Assembly (NCBI RefSeq): GCF_001815865.1 | Contig: NZ_KV822210.1 | Coordinates: 205,174 to 212,322 of the forward strand | Direction of reading: 5' to 3' | DNA from: Abiotrophia sp. HMSC24B09 | GTDB taxonomy: Bacteria; Bacillota; Bacilli; Lactobacillales; Aerococcaceae | Length of the DNA stretch: 7,149 nucleotides | In this document: positions 1 through 5,419 of the stretch, piece after piece | Layout of the letters: every line of letters starts with the position of its first letter | How positions within the stretch are numbered: the stretch's first letter is position 1 | Notes under the pieces: model-generated | The model's database searches: none | The model's input: the letters and a program-made list of their open reading frames with translations, nothing else | What the model was told of the DNA's origin: nothing | Position numbers and translations under genes: made by a program

Positions 1-120
1 GTCCACTCTGGAGAGGGGACCACTAGCTCGAGGCGAAGAGGCAGAAAATGGACAAAGCCAAGGAGTTCATGAAGCGTCAGTGGCCCACTGACTCGGGAAG
101 ACCAGGGAAAATGAGCTTTC
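1..120. repeat. Left-edge palindromic repeat array (~81-82 bp units, partial and degenerate)
   Basis: Positions 1-29 are the right part of a palindromic repeat: GTCCACTC (1-8) faces GAGGGGAC (13-20) with one mismatch, followed by CCACTAGCTC (20-29). A degenerate copy of the palindrome, GTCAGTGGCCCACTGAC, sits at 76-92, about 82 bp further on. The purine-rich body between them (30-75, with GCAGAAAATGG and AAGGAG) resembles the body of the right-edge array (7077-7124), and 93-120 looks like a third, decayed body. The units run in the same orientation as those at 7005-7149. The first unit continues beyond the window. No coding frame is evident. Function is unknown; it resembles REP/BIME-type intergenic repeats in form only. 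Confidence 0.75.
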
Positions 121-165
121 CAAGCCCGACCTATTTTCCCTAACCTAAAAAAATTCCCTTCAGCA

Positions 166-198
166 TTTTAAGTAAATTTTAACTAGGGCCTCTATACT
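166..198 (+). promoter_or_regulatory. Candidate promoter for the secreted carbohydrate-binding protein gene
   Basis: A -10-like TATACT lies at 193-198 in an AT-rich stretch. The best -35-like match, TTTTAA at 166-171, is weak and its spacing (21 bp) is too long, so this is only a plausible promoter. If used, transcription would begin near 205, directly in front of the 12-bp inverted repeat at 207-243, and leave a leader of roughly 100 nt. Confidence 0.3.
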
Positions 199-206
199 AA
201 AATCAA

Positions 207-243
207 GTTAAGTGATAGAGGGGACGTCTGACTATCACTTAAC
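207..243. promoter_or_regulatory. Perfect 12-bp inverted repeat in the 5' leader (operator or 5' RNA hairpin)
   Basis: GTTAAGTGATAG (207-218) and CTATCACTTAAC (232-243) are exact reverse complements separated by 13 bp. No T-run follows, so it is not an intrinsic terminator. It lies about 60 bp before the start codon at 302 and just after a possible -10 box (193-198). It could be a DNA operator for an unknown regulator, or a stabilising hairpin at the 5' end of the mRNA. Confidence 0.55.
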
Positions 244-301
244 CCATTATTAAAACAATCTAAGATTACTACACGCAAGACCAATAAGGGAGGTCCATAT
301 C

Positions 302-1963
302 ATGAGAAGAAGAATTACTATCGCCACCCTAATCAGCCTAACCGCCAGTATGTCCCTGGCTTATCCAGCCTTAGCCCAGTCGGGCACGCAGGAAAGTCAG
401 TCAGTGACCAGTTTCCAGGCCCAAACGAGCTATGATGAGAGCCAGGCTACTCAGGTGACTTTGGCTGATCAAACGGCCACCGTCACAGGGCAAGGCGCCA
501 GCTTCAGCGACCAGACGCTGACCATCACCCAGGCCGGCACCTACGTCCTGACCGGTAGCGGCAAGAATATCAAGCTAGTGGTAGAGGCTGCTGACGCTGA
601 CCAGGTCCACTTAGTCTTTCAAAAACTGACCATAGAAGGGGAAGGTAGCCTGCTTCAAATTAACAAAGCCCAAGAAGTCGTCATCAGCCTAGCGGAAGGC
701 AGCCAGAATGCTTTGACAGAAAGCCAGGCCAGCGACGATGAAAAGGTCAAAGCCACCATCCACAGTCAGGTGCCTCTGACCCTCAACGGGACAGGCAGCT
801 TGACCCTCACGGCCCTTACCAAGAATGCCTTAGAGGTGGAAGACGACCTCAAGGTGTTAGGCGGGACCTATACCGTCAAGGCCGCCAACCATGGCTTCAA
901 GGCCGAGGGAGCCCTCGATATTGAGGCGGCCACTCTGACCATTGAAGCAGGCAAAGACGGCCTCCATGCGGAGCATGACGAGACGACCGAACGAGCTAAT
1001 ATTAGCCTCAATCCAACGCAATTAAGTATTGCCGCCACCGAAGATGGGGTGGATGCCGGCAATGAATTGACTATTAAAGGCGGGACCATCACCGTGAGCC
1101 AAAGTGAGGAAGGACTCGAAGCGCGTGTCATCCGTCAACTAGGCGGCGATGTCACCATCAAGAGTAGCGATGACGGGGTCAACGCTTCGGCAGGCTCCTC
1201 TAGCAAGACAAGTGACACAAGCGCTACAAGCAAGACTACCGAAGCTAGCGCCACAAGCAATTCAGCTGACACCAGCTCTTCTGCTAGCCAGGCCACTAGT
1301 GATTCAGCCACCGCCAGCGCTCCCGACAGTCAGGCCGCTGCCGACCCAGCAGCTACCAGTCAGCCCGACCAAGCCAGCGAGGACAAGAACCAAACACCGC
1401 CAGCACCACCCGCTGGCCAAGCCCCGCCACAAGGCGGGCAGCCACCACAAGATGGGCAAGGACCTGGTGGCATGCCGCCAGGAGGCCAGGAAGAAAGTGA
1501 CCCAAGCCTACAAATCATCCTTGAAGGTGGGACCCTCACCGTTGATGCAGAAGGTGACGGCATTGATTCTAACGGGACGGTCACTATTAGTGGCGGTAGC
1601 CTAGTCGTCAATGGCTCAGTCCATGACGGCAATGGCCCCCTCGATGCATCGGGCGACATTACTATCACAGGTGGCACGGTCTGGGCCCTAGGGACCTCTG
1701 ACATGCTGCAAGGTTTCGCCCAAGAATCCACCCAGGCTTCTATCACTGCTAACATAGCAGGGACGGCAGGCCAAACCCTGATCATCCTCGATGCCAATGG
1801 CAAGGAAGTGGCACATCAGACAGCCAGCAAGGATTTCCAAGCGGTCATTATGTCGAGTGCCGACCTAGTAGACGGTCAGACCTACACCATCCAGGTGGAC
1901 GGGACGACCCAAACTGCCACGGCAGCCCTTGTCACTCCTGTGACAGGCGGCTTTCATCCCTAA
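302..1963 (+). CDS. Secreted Cthe_2159-type carbohydrate-binding domain protein (beta-solenoid)
   Basis: This 553-residue protein starts at ATG 302 behind GGGAGG (288-293, 8-nt gap). It has a classic signal peptide: MRRR, a hydrophobic core, and cleavage expected after ALA at residue 25. The mature part carries solenoid-like rungs of the type DGhxAxxxhTIxGGThTV, for example EDGVDAGNELTIKGGTITV (247-265), DDGVNAS (290-296), GDGIDSNGTVTISGGSLVV (418-436) and GDITITGGTVWALG (451-464). These are typical of the Cthe_2159 / DUF4353 family, whose founding member is reported as a calcium-containing, polysaccharide-binding beta-helix. An S/T/A-rich stretch (about 297-360) followed by a P/G/Q-rich stretch (365-396) interrupts the rungs. 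No LPXTG motif or C-terminal membrane anchor is visible, so release or non-covalent wall association is inferred. Family members often sit beside CotH, DUF4956 or polyphosphate polymerase genes; none is in the window. The ligand is unknown. Confidence 0.85.
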   Translation: MRRRITIATLISLTASMSLAYPALAQSGTQESQSVTSFQAQTSYDESQATQVTLADQTATVTGQGASFSDQTLTITQAGTYVLTGSGKNIKLVVEAADADQVHLVFQKLTIEGEGSLLQINKAQEVVISLAEGSQNALTESQASDDEKVKATIHSQVPLTLNGTGSLTLTALTKNALEVEDDLKVLGGTYTVKAANHGFKAEGALDIEAATLTIEAGKDGLHAEHDETTERANISLNPTQLSIAATEDGVDAGNELTIKGGTITVSQSEEGLEARVIRQLGGDVTIKSSDDGVNASAGSSSKTSDTSATSKTTEASATSNSADTSSSASQATSDSATASAPDSQAAADPAATSQPDQASEDKNQTPPAPPAGQAPPQGGQPPQDGQGPGGMPPGGQEESDPSLQIILEGGTLTVDAEGDGIDSNGTVTISGGSLVVNGSVHDGNGPLDASGDITITGGTVWALGTSDMLQGFAQESTQASITANIAGTAGQTLIILDANGKEVAHQTASKDFQAVIMSSADLVDGQTYTIQVDGTTQTATAALVTPVTGGFHP

Positions 1964-1985
1964 TCATTAGGGTCATTCTCCTCTG

Positions 1986-2022
1986 CGAAGCTAAGTGCCG
2001 ATACTTAGCTTCGTATTTTTTT
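1986..2022 (+). terminator. Strong intrinsic terminator after the carbohydrate-binding protein gene
   Basis: CGAAGCTAAG (1986-1995) pairs perfectly with CTTAGCTTCG (2004-2013). T1996-A2003 adds an eleventh pair around a 6-nt loop. A seven-T run follows at 2016-2022. It begins 22 bp after the stop codon and isolates the secreted-protein gene from everything downstream. Confidence 0.92.
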
Positions 2023-2060
2023 AGATGGAATAAGGCCTGACAGCTGACTCGAGAAGATAC

Positions 2061-2089
2061 TTGTAAAAGCAAGATAAATATGTCATAAT
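2061..2089 (+). promoter_or_regulatory. Extended -10 promoter ahead of a long non-coding stretch
   Basis: TTGTAA (2061-2066), a 17-bp spacer and CATAAT (2084-2089) form a good sigma-A promoter. TG at 2081-2082 gives an extended -10 (TGTCATAAT). The expected start is near 2096. It follows the upstream terminator by about 40 bp, so it defines a new transcription unit. The first following gene with a ribosome site starts only at 2788, which suggests the product is an RNA. Confidence 0.65.
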
Positions 2090-2095
2090 AATAGT

Positions 2096-2600
2096 GTAAA
2101 AATAGCGGTTTCTGATGGAACTAGTTCCAAAATTGAAACTGCAATATCTTGAATACTCATCACGAGAAGGGGAGGATGTGACCGGTGTTAGTTATAATAC
2201 CTGTCTATCCCAAGCACCATACCCCTGTGAGCTAGTGGATAACTTGCCCAGTCTGGCCAGTCAATGGCAGACAGTGACCCAGCCCAATGGGGTGGCGCCG
2301 GATAGATATGCTGATTAAGCGAGAGGGCCCGCTTAGGCTCAAAACGGCACAAGTTAAAGGGGTGAGGACCGCAATCTAGTAAGTGAAGAGTGTTGACGCA
2401 ACTGATGAATCGTGAGAATTTGACGTTGGTCCCCAGGGACTTGCGTGTGGATGAAAGGACGCGTTTATAACGAACAAATCTGATCACCAGCCATAGAGCT
2501 AGTGGGCGGGTTTCTAAGTCATAAAACGAATTCAAGCACGGTAAATAGGCGTCAAAAGTTTGTGGGCAGGGCATAATGCACAATCTTTTGACATTTTTTT
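2096..2600 (+). ncRNA. Putative structured non-coding RNA of about 500 nt
   Basis: The unit runs from the predicted start of the 2061-2089 promoter to a terminator-like hairpin with a T-run (2551-2600). Many local helices are visible. GCGGTTTC (2105-2112) pairs with GAAACTGC (2135-2142, one G-U) around GGAA/TTCC (2117-2128). AGGGG (2168-2172) pairs with CCCCT (2222-2226), and TCAC (2160-2163) with GTGA (2227-2230), enclosing GGTGTTA/TAATACC (2184-2201, GTTA loop). GTCT-G-GCCA pairs with TGGC-AGAC (2251-2272). Smaller stems lie at TAAGCG/CGCTTA (2316-2335), GTTG/CAAC (2392-2402) and GTCC/GGAC (2429-2440). Open frames here (67 codons on +, 131 codons on -) lack ribosome sites and resemble no family I know. 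It does not show the conserved cores of RNase P RNA or tmRNA. Size and setting recall large ornate RNAs such as ROOL, but I cannot match it to that consensus. The helices were found by eye and have not been tested by covariation. Confidence 0.5.
2551..2600 (+). terminator. Terminator-like hairpin with T-run closing the putative ncRNA
   Basis: GTCAAAAG (2551-2558) pairs exactly with CTTTTGAC (2585-2592). After a T-T mismatch, TTGTG (2560-2564) pairs with CACAA (2579-2583) around a 14-nt loop. A seven-T run (2594-2600) follows one base after the stem. The stem is AT-rich at its base, so strength is uncertain. Its descending arm overlaps the TTGACA of the next promoter (2588-2593). Confidence 0.65.
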
Positions 2601-2616
2601 GTACTTTCTGTTTAAA
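2588..2616 (+). promoter_or_regulatory. Candidate promoter for the LacI-family regulator gene
   Basis: A consensus -35 TTGACA (2588-2593) is followed after 17 bp by TTTAAA (2611-2616), which matches four of six -10 positions. Use of this promoter would give a leader of about 165 nt before the start at 2788. The -35 shares bases with the terminator stem described at 2551-2600, so the hairpin could have made TTGAC appear by chance. Confidence 0.45.
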
Positions 2617-2696
2617 TTTACTTGGGTTTAATGTAAGATAATCTTGAAATTATGTAAGTGAAGCAAGCGTAAGAGATTTTTAGTAAGATACAGTCC

Positions 2697-2716
2697 AGAC
2701 GCCCTTGGGGCGGTCT
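2697..2716 (+). promoter_or_regulatory. GC-rich hairpin in the regulator gene leader
   Basis: AGAC-GCCC (2697-2704) pairs with GGGC-G-GTCT (2708-2716), with a 3-nt loop and one bulged G. No T-run follows. It sits about 70 nt upstream of the regulator start codon in a leader without other genes. It may be a leader RNA element or incidental; no riboswitch class is recognised. Confidence 0.35.
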
Positions 2717-2775
2717 AAGACGCACTTGTCATAAGCTCTATGCTACTCACTACCAGCGAAGGCTAGATAATCGCT

Positions 2776-2782
2776 AGGAGGG
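2776..2782 (+). promoter_or_regulatory. Ribosome binding site of the LacI-family gene
   Basis: AGGAGGG at 2776-2782 lies five bases before ATG 2788. It fixes the start codon of the regulator and excludes longer upstream readings. Confidence 0.9.
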
Positions 2783-2787
2783 TAACA

Positions 2788-3768
2788 ATGACAACGATTA
2801 ATGATATTGCAAAATTAGCAGGTGTTGCCAAAAGTACGGTTTCTAGACATTTGAACGGGGGTTCTGTCAGCCGGAAAACAGCTGCTAAGATTGAGGCAGT
2901 GATTAAGCAAACCGGCTACGTACCTAATTCTTTTGCCCAAAGCTTGAAAGCCAAGGAGAGCCGTATGATTGGCGTGATCATACCGCGGCTTGATAGTTTT
3001 TCAGCCAACTGTATCCTGAGTGAAATTGACGAAGTTTTCCGTCAGCACAACTATCAGGTTTTAATTATTAATTCTAATTTCTCGGTTAGCCGGGAAGAAG
3101 AGGCCCTCAGAACCTTCCAAGTTAACAAGATGGATGGGGTCATCTTCCTCATGTCCCACACCGACAACCGGATTATTGAACTGCTTGAGAATGTCCAGGT
3201 GCCAATCGTGACCATTGGTCAAGAATTCTTGGACGAGAATACCATTTACTACGACGAGGAGAGTGCGGGCCGCCAGCTGGCCGACTACCTCTATGCCATG
3301 GGCCATCGGGAAATGGACTTCTTGACGGTGACTACGACTGACCCCGCTGTGGGAATTAAGCGCCGGGATGCCATTAAGCAGGAATTCCTCAAGTATGGGG
3401 ATACCAGCTTCCGCGAGTACAGCTGTGGCTTCAACCTCATGGATGGCTACCAAGTGACGCGGGATCAAGTGCTGCTCAATAAGCCACGCCTGATTGTGGG
3501 GGCGACCGATATTATTGCCATTGGTGCCATGCGGGCTTGCCTAGAGGCAGGCTATCAGGTGCCAGAGCAAATTAATTTTGCTGGTTTTGGCAATAATGTC
3601 CTAGGTTCTTCTATCTATCCTGGTTTGACTACGGTGGAATATCCTTATCGTCATGCCGGCTATGTTGCTACCAAGATGCTGCTAGACAGAATTCAGGGCC
3701 ATGAGACAGCCACCAAACGCAAGCTCGAAACTTCCCTTGTGATTAGACAGTCGGTCACAGCTGTTTAG
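2788..3768 (+). CDS. scrR: LacI-family transcriptional regulator, likely sucrose operon repressor
   Basis: The protein has 326 residues, a normal LacI/GalR length. The N-terminal helix-turn-helix is clear: TINDIAKLAGVAKSTVSRHL at residues 3-22. A hinge helix follows (VPNSFAQSLKAKES, around 46-59) and then a periplasmic-binding-protein-like sensor domain (from MIGVIIPRLDS near residue 60 to about 320). The C-terminal signature region reads INFAGFGNN...YPGLTTVEYPYRHAGYVAT. Family knowledge says such proteins bind palindromic operators with a central CG as dimers and release on sugar binding. The gene directly precedes a sucrose-type PTS permease and a GH32 hydrolase on the same strand, which supports a ScrR role. 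A candidate target is the ACCGGTTCT/AGAACCGGT repeat at 3818-3861. The effector (fructose, a sugar phosphate, or another sugar) cannot be read from the sequence. No convincing terminator separates it from scrA. Confidence 0.85.
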   Translation: MTTINDIAKLAGVAKSTVSRHLNGGSVSRKTAAKIEAVIKQTGYVPNSFAQSLKAKESRMIGVIIPRLDSFSANCILSEIDEVFRQHNYQVLIINSNFSVSREEEALRTFQVNKMDGVIFLMSHTDNRIIELLENVQVPIVTIGQEFLDENTIYYDEESAGRQLADYLYAMGHREMDFLTVTTTDPAVGIKRRDAIKQEFLKYGDTSFREYSCGFNLMDGYQVTRDQVLLNKPRLIVGATDIIAIGAMRACLEAGYQVPEQINFAGFGNNVLGSSIYPGLTTVEYPYRHAGYVATKMLLDRIQGHETATKRKLETSLVIRQSVTAV

Positions 3769-3780
3769 CCTAAATTGAAA

Positions 3781-3795
3781 ACTAAACGATTTCAT
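3781..3795 (-). promoter_or_regulatory. Candidate CcpA cre site upstream of scrA
   Basis: Read on the minus strand the site is ATGAAATCGTTTAGT. It matches the 15-position consensus WTGNAANCGNWNNCW at all constrained positions but one (G instead of C at position 14). It lies 17 bp upstream of the scrA -35 box and 12 bp after the regulator stop codon. This fits carbon catabolite control of sucrose uptake. A position upstream of the -35 is less usual for repression than a site overlapping or downstream of the promoter. Confidence 0.5.
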
Positions 3796-3812
3796 TTTCA
3801 CATTTAATGATA

Positions 3813-3840
3813 TTGACACCGGTTCTATTCCAAGTATAAT
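3813..3840 (+). promoter_or_regulatory. Consensus scrA promoter
   Basis: TTGACA (3813-3818) and TATAAT (3835-3840) are both perfect consensus boxes with a 16-bp spacer, giving an expected start near 3847 and a leader of about 70 nt. Such a strong core promoter is usually kept in check by a repressor, in keeping with the flanking inverted repeat at 3818-3861. Confidence 0.88.
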
Positions 3841-3861
3841 AAGGCTTAGGAGAGAACCGGT
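3818..3861. promoter_or_regulatory. Putative LacI-family operator pair flanking the scrA -10 box
   Basis: ACCGGTTCT (3818-3826) and AGAACCGGT (3853-3861) are perfect 9-bp inverted repeats. Each arm contains the small palindrome ACCGGT with a central CG, as in LacI-family operators; the right arm extends to AACCGGTT (3855-3862). The two CG centres are 38 bp apart. One arm abuts the -35 box and the other lies just past the expected start, so bound repressor would block the promoter. ScrR is the obvious candidate ligand by position. Confidence 0.65.
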
Positions 3862-3917
3862 TTCTTTTCTACAGGCAATTATTGTTTTAGTCTCATCTGA
3901 ATGAAGGAGGAACACAT

Positions 3918-5309
3918 ATGGGATTTAAAGAAATCGCACAAGATGTTGTCAAATACCTAGGTGGTAAGGAAAACATCTCTAGCGTCGCACACTGCGCAAC
4001 TCGTCTACGTGTTATGGTCAAAGACGAAGCCAAAATTGATAAGGAAGCTATCGAAAATACCGACAAGGTAATGGGTGCTTTCTTCAACTCTGGTCAATAC
4101 CAAATCATCTTTGGAACCGGTACGGTTAACAAGGTCTATGAAGAAGTATCAGCCTTGGGCGTTAACGCTGTAACCAAGTCCGATCAAAAAGAAGAAGTTA
4201 AGCCACAAGGTAATATCTTACAACGTATGATTCGGACCTTCGGGGACGTCTTCGTACCAATCATCCCTGTCTTGGTGGCAACCGGTCTCTTCATGGGGGT
4301 TCGGGGTGTCCTCACTCGTCCAGAAGTGATTGGCCTCTTCGGTTTAACCGACCCTAAACAAATCGACCAAAACTTCTTACTCTATACACAAATCTTAACC
4401 GATACTGCCTTCGCCTTCTTACCAGCCTTAGTTGCTTGGTCTAGCTTCAAGGTCTTCGGTGGCAACCCTGTCTTAGGGATTGTCCTTGGTTTAATGATGG
4501 TCAACCCTGCCTTGCCTAACGCCTATGCAGTAGCAAGTGGGGATGCGCAAGCCTTAACCTTCTTCGGCTTTATCCCAGTCGTAGGTTATCAAGGGACTGT
4601 CTTACCAGCCTTCTTCGTCGGTTTAATCGGGGCTAAACTTGAAAAATGGCTCCATGACCACGTTAAGGATACCTTCGACTTGATCGTGACACCATTCTTA
4701 ACCTTCTTGGTAATGTCTATTTTGGGTCTCTTCGCTATTGGGCCAGTCTTCCACTCCTTGGAAACCGTCGTACTGGATGTAACCAAGCAAATCTTGACCT
4801 TACCATTTGGTTTAGCGGGTCTCATCGTCGGTGGGGTCCAACAAATCATCGTGGTTACCGGGATTCACCACATCTTCAACTTCTTAGAATTACAATTATT
4901 GACTAACGGCGACAAGACTAACCCACTGAATGCTTACTTCACTGCTGCCATGGCAGGGCAAGCAGGGGCAACCTTCGCTGTAGGTTACAAGACAGTTAAC
5001 CACAAGGTTCGTGCCTTGGCATACTCTTCAGGTATTTCCTGCTTGCTAGGAATTACAGAACCAGCTATCTTCGGGGTTAACCTCCGTTATGGTAAGCCAT
5101 TCGTTATGGGTCTCGTTGCCGGGGCTGCGGGTGGTTGGTTAGCAGGCCTCTTCAAATTGGCAGCGACTGGTATGTCTGTCACTGTTTTACCAGGGGTCTT
5201 ACTCTACCTCAACAATATCTTTGCTTACCTCTTGGTGCTGGTAGTCAGCTTCGGGATCGGGTTCGGCTTGACCTACGCCTTCGGTTACAAAGAAGACAAA
5301 CAAGCTTAA
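3918..5309 (+). CDS. scrA: PTS sucrose-type EIIBC permease
   Basis: This 463-residue protein starts at ATG 3918 behind AAGGAGG (3904-3910). Residues 1-80 form a IIB domain of the glucose-sucrose PTS family with the phosphorylated cysteine in ISSVAHCATRLRV (Cys26). A charged linker (81-98) leads into a multi-spanning IIC domain from about residue 105, with the signature GITEPAIFGVNLR at 378-390. The domain order and length match SacP-like EIIBC proteins of about 460 residues. There is no IIA domain at the C-terminus, unlike the longer IIABC-type ScrA proteins of streptococci, so a IIA from another protein must supply the phosphate. The role is uptake of sucrose with formation of sucrose-6-phosphate at the membrane. 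The close relatives for trehalose and beta-glucosides cannot be excluded from the protein alone; the downstream GH32 gene decides for sucrose. Phe codons are almost all TTC, suggesting high expression. Confidence 0.86.
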   Translation: MGFKEIAQDVVKYLGGKENISSVAHCATRLRVMVKDEAKIDKEAIENTDKVMGAFFNSGQYQIIFGTGTVNKVYEEVSALGVNAVTKSDQKEEVKPQGNILQRMIRTFGDVFVPIIPVLVATGLFMGVRGVLTRPEVIGLFGLTDPKQIDQNFLLYTQILTDTAFAFLPALVAWSSFKVFGGNPVLGIVLGLMMVNPALPNAYAVASGDAQALTFFGFIPVVGYQGTVLPAFFVGLIGAKLEKWLHDHVKDTFDLIVTPFLTFLVMSILGLFAIGPVFHSLETVVLDVTKQILTLPFGLAGLIVGGVQQIIVVTGIHHIFNFLELQLLTNGDKTNPLNAYFTAAMAGQAGATFAVGYKTVNHKVRALAYSSGISCLLGITEPAIFGVNLRYGKPFVMGLVAGAAGGWLAGLFKLAATGMSVTVLPGVLLYLNNIFAYLLVLVVSFGIGFGLTYAFGYKEDKQA

Positions 5310-5327
5310 GCACAAGCATGACTTATG

Positions 5328-5354
5328 ACAGGACGGGGCAACTCGTCCTGTTTT
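5328..5354 (+). terminator. Short intrinsic terminator between scrA and scrB
   Basis: ACAGGACGGG (5328-5337) pairs with CTCGTCCTGT (5342-5351), ten pairs with one G-U, around a GCAA tetraloop (5338-5341). The T-tract is only four bases (5351-5354), so termination may be partial. It begins 18 bp after the scrA stop codon. Confidence 0.7.
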
Positions 5355-5376
5355 CATAGGTGCCTGCTGGCAGCTA

Positions 5377-5385
5377 TGCTATAAT
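5377..5385 (+). promoter_or_regulatory. Extended -10 promoter for scrB
   Basis: TGCTATAAT (5377-5385) is a perfect extended -10 element, with an expected start near 5392 and a leader of about 28 nt. No good -35 hexamer is seen at the usual spacing (5357-5362 reads TAGGTG), which is typical of extended -10 promoters. A TGCC/GGCA inverted repeat (5361-5372) lies just upstream and could be an operator, but that is speculative. Confidence 0.6.
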
Positions 5386-5419
5386 GAAGTTAGCCTATAA
5401 TCAAAAAGGAGGACCAGCC

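Noticed and set aside
1149..1604. 151-codon plus-strand frame overlapping the secreted protein gene
   Set aside because: It is an out-of-frame reading of the low-complexity linker region, without a ribosome site.
2193..2198. TATAAT inside the putative RNA
   Set aside because: No -35 (GGGAGG at the expected place) and no TG extension; the bases fall in the GGTGTTA/TAATACC hairpin.
2115..2318. 67-codon open frame on the plus strand
   Set aside because: No ribosome binding site precedes ATG 2115, the start lies inside a stable predicted helix (2105-2142), and the product has no recognisable motif.
2188..2583. 131-codon open frame on the minus strand
   Set aside because: It begins with TTG without a ribosome site, its composition (many Cys, His, Pro, Tyr) is unlike the other genes, and it resembles no family I know. 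The promoter and T-run evidence favours the plus strand.
2096..2600. RNase P RNA or tmRNA
   Set aside because: The conserved GAGGAAAGTCC core of RNase P and the tRNA-like 3' end of tmRNA are not present on either strand.
3763..3787. Terminator after the LacI-family gene
   Set aside because: GTTTAG/CTAAAC gives only six AT-rich pairs with a 13-nt loop and no proper T-run; the site overlaps the cre candidate.
5360..5419. 20-residue N-terminal extension of the GH32 protein
   Set aside because: The frame is open, but these bases contain the extended -10 promoter and the ribosome site for ATG 5420, and the extension has no GH32 homology.
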